A stretch of 51,626 bases of DNA from an uncultured Dorea sp. (GTDB taxonomy: Bacteria; Bacillota_A; Clostridia; Lachnospirales; Lachnospiraceae), in the NCBI GenBank assembly GCA_910579015.1, contig CAJTRO010000016.1, positions 10,806 to 62,431 of the forward strand, given 5' to 3'. Under the pieces are notes generated by a model. It had not been told where the DNA came from and made no database searches. It saw only the letters and a list, made by a program, of their open reading frames with translations. Position numbers and translations under genes: made by a program. The number at the start of each line of letters is the position of its first letter. The stretch's first letter is position 1. Below, one piece after another: positions 1 through 7,056 of the stretch.

Positions 1-31
1 TTCTGACGCCGGCTGTATATAAAGCTTAAAC

Positions 32-565
32 TTACTCACATATAATCTGGCACATCTTCATGGCTTCCAGCGCATTCTCATGGCTTTGGGGCGTCACACC
101 CGCACAACACGCAGAATCCACGATGATCGGCACCTCCGGGATAAATGCTTTCGCGATCATCGCATTGGAGATCACGCAGATATCTGTACAGAGCCCGGCA
201 AAGGTAACCGACTCAAGCCCGCCCATGGCACGTGATCTATATTCCTCATCCAAAATCCTGAGCCTGTTTCCAAGCTCCTGGCTTGCGAATGCCGGTTTAT
301 CAATCGGTTTCTCCTTACATAATGCTTGAATCTCCGGATTCAGTTCCCAGCCTTTCGTTCCCCGGATACAGTGTACCACCGGCAGATTCTTTCCTTCCTG
401 GGTTTCCAGATAATCTTCCTCATGTGTGTCTCTGGTAAATAATACGATACCGTCAAAATTGCGGATCTTCTCTGCCACCCTGGGCACAACCGCTTCTGCT
501 TCTTTCGTCCCCAGCGCTCCGTCTATAAAATCATTCTGCATATCTACTACAACTAATACCTTCAT
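32..565 (-). CDS. Isochorismatase/nicotinamidase-like cysteine hydrolase
   Basis: A 177-residue protein of the cysteine hydrolase superfamily, which hydrolyses amides or vinyl ethers of small molecules such as nicotinamide or isochorismate. Seen: N-terminal VVVDMQNDF with the catalytic Asp (residue 8), a central KPAF lysine, and GLCTDICV carrying the nucleophilic Cys. The length is normal for the family. The ATG lies only 5 nt after the stop of the TrpB-like gene, so the two are almost certainly co-transcribed from the tryptophan T-box leader. The substrate cannot be assigned from sequence; nicotinamidase is one option. Confidence 0.85.
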   Translation of the reverse strand: MKVLVVVDMQNDFIDGALGTKEAEAVVPRVAEKIRNFDGIVLFTRDTHEEDYLETQEGKNLPVVHCIRGTKGWELNPEIQALCKEKPIDKPAFASQELGNRLRILDEEYRSRAMGGLESVTFAGLCTDICVISNAMIAKAFIPEVPIIVDSACCAGVTPQSHENALEAMKMCQIICE

Positions 566-570
566 ACAGT

Positions 571-1959
571 CTACTCCATGTTCCCAGGAAACCGCGGAAT
601 TCCGTCGAATCCAGACTTAAGATCCACATCTGTAGGAATATAATCTTTCATCTCTCCATTATGAAACTTTTCATAGGCCACCATATCGAAATATCCTGTA
701 CCGGTCAGGCCGAATACGATTGTCTTCTCCTCTCCCGTCTCCTTGCATTTCATCGCCTCGTCGATTGCGGCCTTGATTGCATGACTGCTCTCCGGAGCCG
801 GCAGGATCCCTTCTACTCTTGCAAACTTCTCTGCCGCTTCGAAGACGGCCGTCTGCTCTACGGATCTTGCTTCCATATATCCGTCCGCGTAAAGCTGTGA
901 CAGAACAGAGCTCATTCCATGATATCTAAGCCCTCCTGCATGATTCGCGGAAGGAATAAATCCGCTTCCTAACGTATACATCTTCGCCAGCGGACATACC
1001 ATACCCGTATCACAGAAATCATATGCAAATACACCTCTTGTCAGACTCGGACAGGATGCCGGCTCTACTGCGATAAAATGATAATCCTTCTCGCCTCTAA
1101 GCTTCTCTCCCATGAAAGGTGAGATCAAGCCTCCAAGGTTTGAACCGCCGCCCGCACATCCGATGATGATATCCGGCGTGATCCCGTACTTATCCAGAGC
1201 AATCTTCGTCTCCATGCCTATGACAGACTGATGAAGCAGCACCTGATTCAGTACACTTCCAAGAACGTATCGGTATCCTTCACTCCCCACTGCGGTCTCG
1301 ACCGCCTCTGAGATCGCACACCCGAGGCTTCCGGTCGTACCCGGATGCTCTGCCAGGATCTTCTTCCCCACCTCTGTCTCCATGGACGGCGACGGTGTTA
1401 CGCTCGCGCCGTAGGTACGCATCACTTCACGGCGGAACGGCTTCTGCTCATAAGAACATTTTACCATAAACACCTTACACTCCAGATCCAGATAAGAACA
1501 CGCCATGGAAAGCGCGGTTCCCCACTGCCCTGCTCCGGTCTCTGTCGTCACGCCCTTAAGTCCCTGCTTCTTCGCGTAATAAGCCTGCGCGATCGCTGAA
1601 TTCAGCTTATGGCTTCCGCTGGTGTTATTCCCTTCGAATTTATAATAAATCTTCGCCGGCGTCTGAAGCTTTTCCTCCAGACAATATGCACGTACCAGCG
1701 GCGCCGGACGGTACATCTTATAGAAATCAATGATCTCCTGCGGAATGTCGATGTAACGGTTGTCGTTGTCTAACTCCTGCCTTACCAGTTCTTCGCAGAA
1801 TACCCCGGACAGCTCTTCTTCCGTCATCGGCTTAAGAGTCTGGGGATTCAACAGGGGCGCCGGCTTATTTGCCATGTCCGCACGTACATTATACCATTGC
1901 TTAGGCATCTCGCTCTCTTCCAGATAGATTTTGTAAGGGATTTTCTGTTCACTCATCAT
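571..1959 (-). CDS. trpB: TrpB2-type tryptophan synthase beta chain
   Basis: PLP-dependent enzyme of 462 residues that condenses indole with serine to give tryptophan. The length, the long N-terminal segment and motifs such as FEGNNTSGSHKLNSA (PLP lysine near residue 118), ETGAGQWG and the phosphate-binding GCAGGGSNLGG fit the TrpB2 subfamily better than the roughly 400-residue TrpB1 that partners TrpA. No trpA is adjacent, so an indole-salvage role independent of TrpA is inferred. ATG ATG occurs at the start; the first is used, behind AGGAG-type spacing. It is expressed from a tryptophan-specific T-box leader and followed closely by the cysteine hydrolase. Confidence 0.93.
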   Translation of the reverse strand: MMSEQKIPYKIYLEESEMPKQWYNVRADMANKPAPLLNPQTLKPMTEEELSGVFCEELVRQELDNDNRYIDIPQEIIDFYKMYRPAPLVRAYCLEEKLQTPAKIYYKFEGNNTSGSHKLNSAIAQAYYAKKQGLKGVTTETGAGQWGTALSMACSYLDLECKVFMVKCSYEQKPFRREVMRTYGASVTPSPSMETEVGKKILAEHPGTTGSLGCAISEAVETAVGSEGYRYVLGSVLNQVLLHQSVIGMETKIALDKYGITPDIIIGCAGGGSNLGGLISPFMGEKLRGEKDYHFIAVEPASCPSLTRGVFAYDFCDTGMVCPLAKMYTLGSGFIPSANHAGGLRYHGMSSVLSQLYADGYMEARSVEQTAVFEAAEKFARVEGILPAPESSHAIKAAIDEAMKCKETGEEKTIVFGLTGTGYFDMVAYEKFHNGEMKDYIPTDVDLKSGFDGIPRFPGNME

Positions 1960-2116
1960 CCTTTTCTCCTTTCGATTTCTGCCGCCAATCCATCCTTCGG
2001 TTCGTACCAGTCATCCTGCACATGTGCTCCCGGATGGATAAGCCTTTTTTGTTATCAAGAAATGATTCCTTGGCGGGATATAGGGCTTTCCTATTGCCAG
2101 CTAAAATCACAAAAAA

Positions 2117-2451
2117 ATACCCTTATCCCACACAATAAACAATTGCTGGGACAAGAGTAATCATCATCAACTCCTGCGGTGCCACCCGGCTTGGTATGTT
2201 ATATACCCACTCATGCGTACCATCATACGCGTACTTTGGTAACGGAGTATCCTCTCCGGCTTGCCTACTATCATCCTCATCCAATCACTGTCCTGCCCCT
2301 CACTTCATCGAAACAGAATCACCTCGATCTGCCGGATACTTCAGCTCGCCCTCGGAAGCCCATTCCTGATAATCCTGACCTGCCGCATTCCACCATCCGC
2401 GGCTCTCTGTAAAGCAGATAACTAACAGTACTCACTCTTCCTCAACGGTTT
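2117..2451 (-). promoter_or_regulatory. Tryptophan T-box leader of trpB
   Basis: On the minus strand the leader shows the T-box antiterminator sequence GGGTGGCACCGCAGG (about 2174-2188). A Stem I region contains AGAGAG, and GGTGGAATGC resembles conserved leader motifs. The specifier context GAA-TGG-GC puts the UGG Trp codon at 2359-2361. The terminator hairpin lies downstream. Uncharged tRNA-Trp should stabilise the antiterminator and switch on trpB and the cysteine hydrolase. Confidence 0.9.
2122..2155 (-). terminator. T-box leader terminator
   Basis: Minus-strand hairpin with arms CTTGTCCCA and TGGGATAAG. Soon after comes a run of seven Ts (complement of 2111-2117). It sits directly after the T-box sequence, as expected for the attenuator. 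Confidence 0.8.
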
Positions 2452-2457
2452 AATAGA

Positions 2458-2486
2458 ACTTTATCACGGCATCATGCCGGTGTCAA
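2458..2486 (-). promoter_or_regulatory. Promoter of the T-box/trpB transcript
   Basis: TTGACA (complement of 2481-2486), a 17-nt spacer and TAAAGT (complement of 2458-2463), placed just upstream of the T-box leader. The spacer contains the perfect inverted repeat CGGCATGATGCCG (2467-2479). Confidence 0.65.
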
Positions 2487-2506
2487 GAACTTTTTTATAA
2501 AACAGC

Positions 2507-2560
2507 AAAAAAGGACACGCTGCCTTCTGTCTCTGCAAAACAGACTCCGCCAACATGTCC
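2507..2560 (-). terminator. Terminator of the infC-rpmI-rplT operon
   Basis: Minus-strand arms GGACATG (2554-2560) and CGTGTCC (2513-2519), with an inner TCTGT/ACAGA pairing, followed by an uninterrupted T run (2507-2512). It lies about 80 nt after the rplT stop. Confidence 0.8.
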
Positions 2561-2641
2561 ATTTTATTAACAGTCATAAATCGCCCCGCAGTCTGCCGCG
2601 GGACACCCCAGCCTGACCTTCTTTTCAAAAAATACGGCAAA

Positions 2642-2998
2642 TTAAGCCAGCTTCGCCTTCGCTGTCTCTGCCAATGTTGCAAATCCAGCCGCATCATTTA
2701 CTGCCATCTCTGCCAGCATCTTTCTGTTCATATCAACATTAGCCAGCTTAAGTCCGTGCATGAACTTGCTGTAGGATAAACCGTTCATTCTTGCAGCCGC
2801 ATTGATACGTGCAATCCATAACTGACGCATCTGACGCTTGCGCTGCTTTCTTCCTGCATAAGAGGAGGTAAGCGCTCTCATCACAGACTGCTTTGCAACT
2901 CTGTACTGCTTGGAACGTGCTCCTCTGTATCCCTTTGCTAATTTTAAAACTCTGTTATGCTTCTTTCTAGCGTTCATTCCGCCTTTAATTCTTGCCAT
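2642..2998 (-). CDS. rplT: 50S ribosomal protein L20
   Basis: A 118-residue basic protein beginning MARIKGGMNARKKHNRVLKLAKGY, the standard L20 N-terminus. It binds 23S rRNA early in large-subunit assembly and in Firmicutes also represses its own operon through the infC leader. Length and sequence are typical. It is the last gene of infC-rpmI-rplT. Confidence 0.98.
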   Translation of the reverse strand: MARIKGGMNARKKHNRVLKLAKGYRGARSKQYRVAKQSVMRALTSSYAGRKQRKRQMRQLWIARINAAARMNGLSYSKFMHGLKLANVDMNRKMLAEMAVNDAAGFATLAETAKAKLA

Positions 2999-3034
2999 GT
3001 CTTGTTTCCTCCTTCAATACTTTGATCCATTATC

Positions 3035-3232
3035 TTACAGATATGGTAATACCTTCTTCATGTTCTTTACATTTGTTTCATCAGTAATGATTGATTTTCT
3101 AAGATTCCTCTTTCTCTTCGCGGACTTCTTAGTTAAGATATGGCTCTTATACGCTTTATTTCTTTTTAACTTTCCTGTACCTGTCTTTTTGAAGCGCTTT
3201 GCAGCTGCTCTATTTGTCTTGATCTTTGGCAT
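3035..3232 (-). CDS. rpmI: 50S ribosomal protein L35
   Basis: A 65-residue, strongly basic protein (MPKIKTNRAAAKRFKKTGTG) recognisable as L35, a component of the large ribosomal subunit. It sits between infC and rplT in the conserved order, 36 nt from each neighbouring gene or less, and is read from the same leader-controlled transcript. Confidence 0.98.
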   Translation of the reverse strand: MPKIKTNRAAAKRFKKTGTGKLKRNKAYKSHILTKKSAKRKRNLRKSIITDETNVKNMKKVLPYL

Positions 3233-3264
3233 GATTATTTCCTCCTTGATTTGTAAATATATTT

Positions 3265-3771
3265 TTAACGTTTTTCAGTTAAAACCATACTCATGCTTCT
3301 GCCTTCCAGCTTCGGCTGTTTCTCAACGACGGCAATGTCCTTAAGCAGTTCTGCAAAATCATCCAGGATGTGCTTGCTCTGCTGTACGTGCGCCATCTCA
3401 CGGCCTCTGAAACGCAGGGTAATCTTCACTTTATTGCCCTTACTGATAAACTTCTTGGCATTGTTGACCTTGGTATTCAGGTCGTTCGTGTCAATATTGG
3501 GTGAAAGACGTACTTCCTTCACTTCAACGGTCTTCTGCTTCTTCTTCGCCTCTTTCTCTTTTCTTGCAAGTTCATATCTGTACTTACCGTAGTCGATGAT
3601 CTTGCATACCGGCGGCTGAGCCTTTGGAGCGATCTTCACTAGATCCAATTCTGCTTCCTGAGCCAGTCTCATTGCCTCCTTGATCGGCATGATCCCTTTC
3701 TGCTCTCCATCTTCTCCAATTAATCTTACTTCCTTGTCTCTGATCTGCCCGTTAATCATTAAATCGCTAAT
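3265..3771 (-). CDS. infC: Translation initiation factor IF-3 (AUU start)
   Basis: IF-3 binds the 30S subunit and enforces start-codon and initiator-tRNA selection. The signature INGQIRDKEVRLIGEDGEQ is present, as is the C-terminal domain with VRLSPNIDTNDLNTK. I start it at ATT (complement of 3769-3771), four codons upstream of the first ATG (3759). A strong GGGGGTG Shine-Dalgarno sequence lies 7 nt before the ATT, while the ATG has no correctly spaced one. AUU initiation is the known autoregulatory device of infC. The product then has 168 residues. With the ATG start the gene would be 3265-3759. Confidence 0.93.
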   Translation of the reverse strand: MSDLMINGQIRDKEVRLIGEDGEQKGIMPIKEAMRLAQEAELDLVKIAPKAQPPVCKIIDYGKYRYELARKEKEAKKKQKTVEVKEVRLSPNIDTNDLNTKVNNAKKFISKGNKVKITLRFRGREMAHVQQSKHILDDFAELLKDIAVVEKQPKLEGRSMSMVLTEKR

Positions 3772-3777
3772 TGTCTT

Positions 3778-3985
3778 GCACCCCCATCATAAAAATATAA
3801 ATAAAATAAGTGAATAGCATCTAAGACTATCCACTTTACATATTCGTACAACGGGGCTGTCATATATGATATCACAACGAAACATCAGACCTGACGACCT
3901 CAATACTCAATATCTGACCAATAGTCACCCAATTGTGCTATGGTGAGAGTGGATACTCTACTTTCTTTTTTGCCTCACGCATATA
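3778..3985 (-). promoter_or_regulatory. L20-type attenuation leader of infC-rpmI-rplT
   Basis: The leader has two mutually exclusive pairings. The terminator hairpin at 3810-3834 pairs GTGGATAG with CTATTCAC and is followed by a T-rich stretch. An upstream TATCCACT (complement of 3948-3955) can pair with the same AGTGGATA to prevent it. This is the architecture of the Firmicute infC/L20 leader, where free L20 favours termination. I identify it by structure and context. Confidence 0.75.
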
Positions 3986-3987
3986 TC

Positions 3988-4016
3988 AATCTAACACATC
4001 TGATTTATTCTGTCAA
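3988..4016 (-). promoter_or_regulatory. Promoter of the infC operon
   Basis: TTGACA (complement of 4011-4016), a 17-nt spacer and TAGATT (complement of 3988-3993), directly upstream of the attenuation leader. It overlaps the end of the decayed nuclease reading frame. Confidence 0.75.
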
Positions 4017-4181
4017 TACCCTTTTTCCTTAATATTCCGCATTTCTTTAAGATCTCATGCGCTTTATCCGAATTAATATTGATGACCTTCACCTTCAGCT
4101 CCACAGAGTTCTCTCCTGCCGGATTGACAAATGCAGATCTACAAAGAGGCTGTCCTTATGTTCTCGGTTCTCCTTCTCCAT
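3991..4181 (-). pseudogene. Remnant of a PD-(D/E)XK (Rpn-type) transposase-associated nuclease
   Basis: Two pieces in different frames survive. From the ATG at 4179-4181 the text reads MEKENREHKDSLFVDL, like the N-terminal EHKD(S/R)LF start of these nucleases. The frame then shifts and reads ENSVELKVKVININ, then a KAHEILKKCGIL segment, like a region near the C-terminal third of the family. The catalytic middle is gone, so this is an internally deleted, frameshifted relic. The match is from memory of the family and should be searched. The rest of 4181-4330 shows nothing I can assign. Confidence 0.55.
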
Positions 4182-4335
4182 TTTCCTGCACCTGCCTTTC
4201 CTTTATCTTTATATTAACACACTTTATTTGGGGTTTCAATTTCCGTTTCCAATATCCTTATGCGCTCCCCCCTATTTGAACACCTGTAATCAGTAAATGT
4301 CACAACTTTTTTCGTCGGCCATCCTCAGATACAAG

Positions 4336-4364
4336 TAGACTTTATACTCCTGCCATGATATAAT
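4336..4364 (+). promoter_or_regulatory. Promoter of the coiled-coil gene
   Basis: TAGACT (4336-4341), a 17-nt spacer and a perfect TATAAT (4359-4364). It lies 45 nt upstream of the ATG, which has AAAGGGTGATC as Shine-Dalgarno. Confidence 0.6.
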
Positions 4365-4408
4365 TCATATTACCAAAGCAGCATTGTAATCGCAGAAAGG
4401 GTGATCAG

Positions 4409-5062
4409 ATGTCATTGACAAGTGAAGACTTACTGGCAATCTCTCAATTGCTGGACACGAAGTTAGACGCAAGATTAAAGCCGATGGAAAATGATATCAA
4501 GTCTATTCGGGACGAACAGATACTAATGAAAAACGAGCAAAGACGCTTCCGAGATGAACAGGCTCTTATGAAGAACGAGCTTAAACTCTTCCGGGATGAA
4601 CAGGTACTTATGAAAGAAGAACTCAAACATTTCCGGGATGAACAGATACTTATGAAGAAGGAACTTGAACTCTTCCGGGATGAACAGGCTCTCATGAAGG
4701 AGGAGCAAACGCGCATTCGAGATGAGTTAGTTCTTATGAAGGAAGCGCAGGCACACTTCCGCGATGAGCAGATTCTTATGAAGGACGAGCAGGCTCTCAT
4801 GAAGAAGGAGCAGACTCTTATAAAAGACGAGCTTAAGCTTGTCCGGGATGAATTAAGTCTTGTGAAGAAGGAGCAGACGAGGATCAGCTTAATCCTCGAG
4901 AACGATGTCCTGCACGCTGTTAATATTCTGTCTGAGAATTATCTGCCGGCAGCAAAACGATACGAAAGCGCCACCGAGAAGATCGCCGCTATGCAGACCG
5001 ATATTGATATCATGAAAAAGGTTATCGCAGATCACAGTGAAAAGTTACAAAAGATTTCATGA
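4409..5062 (+). CDS. Coiled-coil protein of tandem 14-residue repeats
   Basis: A 217-residue protein of unknown function. Residues 1-33 form a non-repetitive head (TSEDLLAISQLLDTKLDARL). From Arg34 there are about seven 14-residue (two-heptad) units of type RDEQxLMKxExxxF, then single heptads to about residue 159. The tail, residues 160-217 (ILENDVLHAVNILSENYLPA and beyond), ends in a second helical segment with an IAAMQTDIDIMKK motif. There is no signal peptide or membrane segment, so it is probably a cytoplasmic rod. Similar heads and tails with variable middles occur in gut Clostridia; the function is not known to me. It is transcribed opposite to its neighbours, with its own promoter and terminator. 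Confidence 0.85.
   Translation: MSLTSEDLLAISQLLDTKLDARLKPMENDIKSIRDEQILMKNEQRRFRDEQALMKNELKLFRDEQVLMKEELKHFRDEQILMKKELELFRDEQALMKEEQTRIRDELVLMKEAQAHFRDEQILMKDEQALMKKEQTLIKDELKLVRDELSLVKKEQTRISLILENDVLHAVNILSENYLPAAKRYESATEKIAAMQTDIDIMKKVIADHSEKLQKIS
4508..4885 (+). repeat. 42-bp tandem repeat array inside the coiled-coil gene
   Basis: About seven degenerate copies of a 42-bp unit encoding RDEQxLMKxExxxF, each beginning near CGGGATGAACAG, then 21-bp half-units. Copies begin near 4508, 4550, 4592, 4634, 4676, 4718 and 4760. The unit length keeps the heptad register. Confidence 0.85.
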
Positions 5063-5115
5063 ATTTACAGAAACGCTTATATATCTACGGAGAGAATTAC
5101 CTATCTTTGGAAGAC

Positions 5116-5146
5116 CGCATCAAGCCTCAGCGCCTGATGCGATTTT
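5116..5146 (+). terminator. Terminator of the coiled-coil gene
   Basis: Arms CGCATCA (5116-5122) and TGATGCG (5135-5141) followed by ATTTTT on the plus strand, 54 nt after the stop. Confidence 0.75.
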
Positions 5147-5202
5147 TCTGTCTGTGATCTTCTCTGTTTTTTCACCCGCCGCCTTATATAACCGCAGGAA
5201 TC

Positions 5203-5760
5203 CTACGGCACGTCTTCCACCGGCGACGGATTCGACACACTCACCTTATGGTCGTACCAGGTCCCTTTCTTCCCAATCAGCGCCAGGTCGAATTCTTCCT
5301 CAAGCGCCGGAACCGGCACATCAAATCCATAGACCTCCTCTGTGATGCCGTCACTGTAGGTAACTGCATCCTCGGTCGGAAGGAGCACCTTTGCCCCCTC
5401 CTTTTTCGCATCTTTTGCCAGGCCGGGATAAAGATTTACGATATTCTTGGAAGCCAGGGAAATGTGTATTGTCATATTACCGTTCTCTACAGTCAGCGTT
5501 CCCTTACCGTCACATGCCTCGCTTACATGAAACATACCGCTGTCGGTCTGAAACTCTGCCGTATATGTTCCATCCGGCAGTTCTGACACCTTACCCGCAT
5601 TATTTTCATCCGTTGTATCTTCTTCGTTTGCACTGACGTCATCCATACTCCCTGCATCCATGCCTCCTTTATCCGCTCTGCCATGCTCCGTACTGCCTCC
5701 GTCTGCACAGCCTGCAAGCAGAAATACAGATAACACCAGACAAATCATTCCTTTCCTCAT
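5203..5760 (-). CDS. Lipoprotein with a NEAT-like domain, end of the cobalamin operon
   Basis: About 185 residues. An N-terminal lipoprotein signal ends in the lipobox LAGC, followed by a charged linker rich in G, S, D and E. The single domain (from about residue 60) begins DGTYTAEFQTDSGMFHV, continues GKGTLTVENGNMTIHISL, and ends with FDVPVPALEEEFDLALIG and TWYDHKVSVSNP. Its beta-rich layout resembles NEAT (iron-transport-associated) domains, which bind haem at the cell surface. I chose the ATG at 5760 over the GTG at 5769 because AGAGGTGG is correctly spaced to it. It follows the secreted CbiK gene by 56 nt as the last gene of the operon. Ligand (haem, corrinoid or metal) unknown. Confidence 0.72.
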   Translation of the reverse strand: MRKGMICLVLSVFLLAGCADGGSTEHGRADKGGMDAGSMDDVSANEEDTTDENNAGKVSELPDGTYTAEFQTDSGMFHVSEACDGKGTLTVENGNMTIHISLASKNIVNLYPGLAKDAKKEGAKVLLPTEDAVTYSDGITEEVYGFDVPVPALEEEFDLALIGKKGTWYDHKVSVSNPSPVEDVP

Positions 5761-5816
5761 CCAAACCACCTCTTTTCCTGATTTCCCCCGCTAATTTACG
5801 GACTCACTTCATCCAT

Positions 5817-7049
5817 TTACTCATTCATTGCATCCGCTGTATGCCGGATATAAATCTCCTGAATGGCGTCAACCGAGCCAAGCCCCGCAATCTGTGCATC
5901 CACACGGTCGAAATTTCCCGAAGCCTTAAAAATACTCATCCAGGAGTCCTCGTCGCTGCCTGCCATGTCATTATTCGCATGGTCTCCTGCCACTACCATG
6001 AGCGGACGCAGGATTACTTTTTTGTAACCAGCCTGTTCTACTGCCTCCATAACCGCCTCGCAGGAAGTTTCCGCCGGCTCTCCTTCCACCGTACCGATAA
6101 ACACGTTCTCAATCCCAAGCTTATCCATCTGGACCTGCATCTGGCTGTATGACACCTTCGCAGTATGAGAAGTCCCATGTCCCAGAAATACAAACGCAGT
6201 CCCGTCTTCTATTGCCGCGTTCAAATTGTCATATCCTGCCTCCTTCAACGCTTCATCCGTAACCGCCTTTGCCACGGCTTCCTTATCCGCATTGATCACA
6301 GACGCATCCGTACCGACTTCTCCAAGCAGAGGTTTTGCAACCCTCACTGTCTCGAACCGGTCCTGATATTCCTCCACGGCTTTCATCAACTCGTTATATT
6401 CCACACCACACATCAGATGCGTAGGCTGTACCACCAGATTTCTGACCTTGTTGGCGGCCGCACGTTCCAGCGCCTGAGCCATATTGTCAATGGCCTCGCC
6501 GTCTCTCGCCTGTATATGGTTGATGATGATCTGCGACGTAAATGCCCTCCTCACCGACCATCCTGGATTTGCCGCCTCTATGGCATCCTCAATCCCCTTA
6601 ATATCCTCGGTTCGGCTGTCATTAAACGAAGTACCAAAGCTGACCACCAATATCTCATTTTCCCCGATATCATCCTGATTACGCGGATTGTCCTTAGACG
6701 CATCGCCGGTATCCCTGCCGAAATAATCCGGACTGGCATTCACGCCCTCCACCAGCTCCTTCTGGGAATCTGTCAGCCCATCCCACGCCTTCTTTGCTTT
6801 CTTACACTGTTCATCCGTCATATCTGTTCTCTCCTGTACATAGATCGCATCAATCAGCGCCGCCGTCTCGTCGGCCGCCCTCTGATCCGCGTCTGTTTCC
6901 GTCTCATTTTCTGCCCCGTTTTCCGTCCCGTTCTTACTCTCCTCGCGGGACGTATCAGCCGTCTCCTGCCTTCCTCCCAAACAGCCTGTCAGTGCCATCG
7001 AATTGATCATAACACCTGCTAATAAAACTGCTGCCACTTTTTTCTTCAT
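5817..7049 (-). CDS. cbiK: Lipid-anchored sirohydrochlorin cobaltochelatase CbiK
   Basis: CbiK inserts Co2+ into sirohydrochlorin or its precursor at the start of anaerobic B12 synthesis. The chelatase domain begins about residue 132 (EILVVSFGTSFNDSR). It has GHGTSH (His291) and AGDHANNDM (His357), matching the two metal-binding histidines of Salmonella CbiK. Unlike that cytoplasmic enzyme of about 264 residues, this one has 410 residues. It carries a signal peptide with lipobox LTGC (Cys23), an acidic N/T/E linker and an extra segment (about 57-115, IDAIYVQERTDMTDEQC). It is predicted to be anchored outside the membrane. It sits 7 nt after cobA-hemD. Confidence 0.9.
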   Translation of the reverse strand: MKKKVAAVLLAGVMINSMALTGCLGGRQETADTSREESKNGTENGAENETETDADQRAADETAALIDAIYVQERTDMTDEQCKKAKKAWDGLTDSQKELVEGVNASPDYFGRDTGDASKDNPRNQDDIGENEILVVSFGTSFNDSRTEDIKGIEDAIEAANPGWSVRRAFTSQIIINHIQARDGEAIDNMAQALERAAANKVRNLVVQPTHLMCGVEYNELMKAVEEYQDRFETVRVAKPLLGEVGTDASVINADKEAVAKAVTDEALKEAGYDNLNAAIEDGTAFVFLGHGTSHTAKVSYSQMQVQMDKLGIENVFIGTVEGEPAETSCEAVMEAVEQAGYKKVILRPLMVVAGDHANNDMAGSDEDSWMSIFKASGNFDRVDAQIAGLGSVDAIQEIYIRHTADAMNE

Positions 7050-7056
7050 CCTCGTA

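Noticed and set aside
2910..3344. Plus-strand hydrophobic open frame of 144 codons
   Set aside because: Shadow of the Lys/Arg-rich rplT, rpmI and infC genes; the complement of Lys codons gives Phe and Leu runs that imitate membrane helices.
4508..4885. Regular 42-bp repeats considered as a CRISPR-like array
   Set aside because: The units are contiguous without unique spacers, stay in one reading frame and encode heptads, so they are protein repeats.
6165..7022. Long plus-strand open frame of 285 codons
   Set aside because: It is antisense to cbiK, whose product has clear family motifs. The plus-strand translation is rich in Arg, His and Ile with no recognisable domain.
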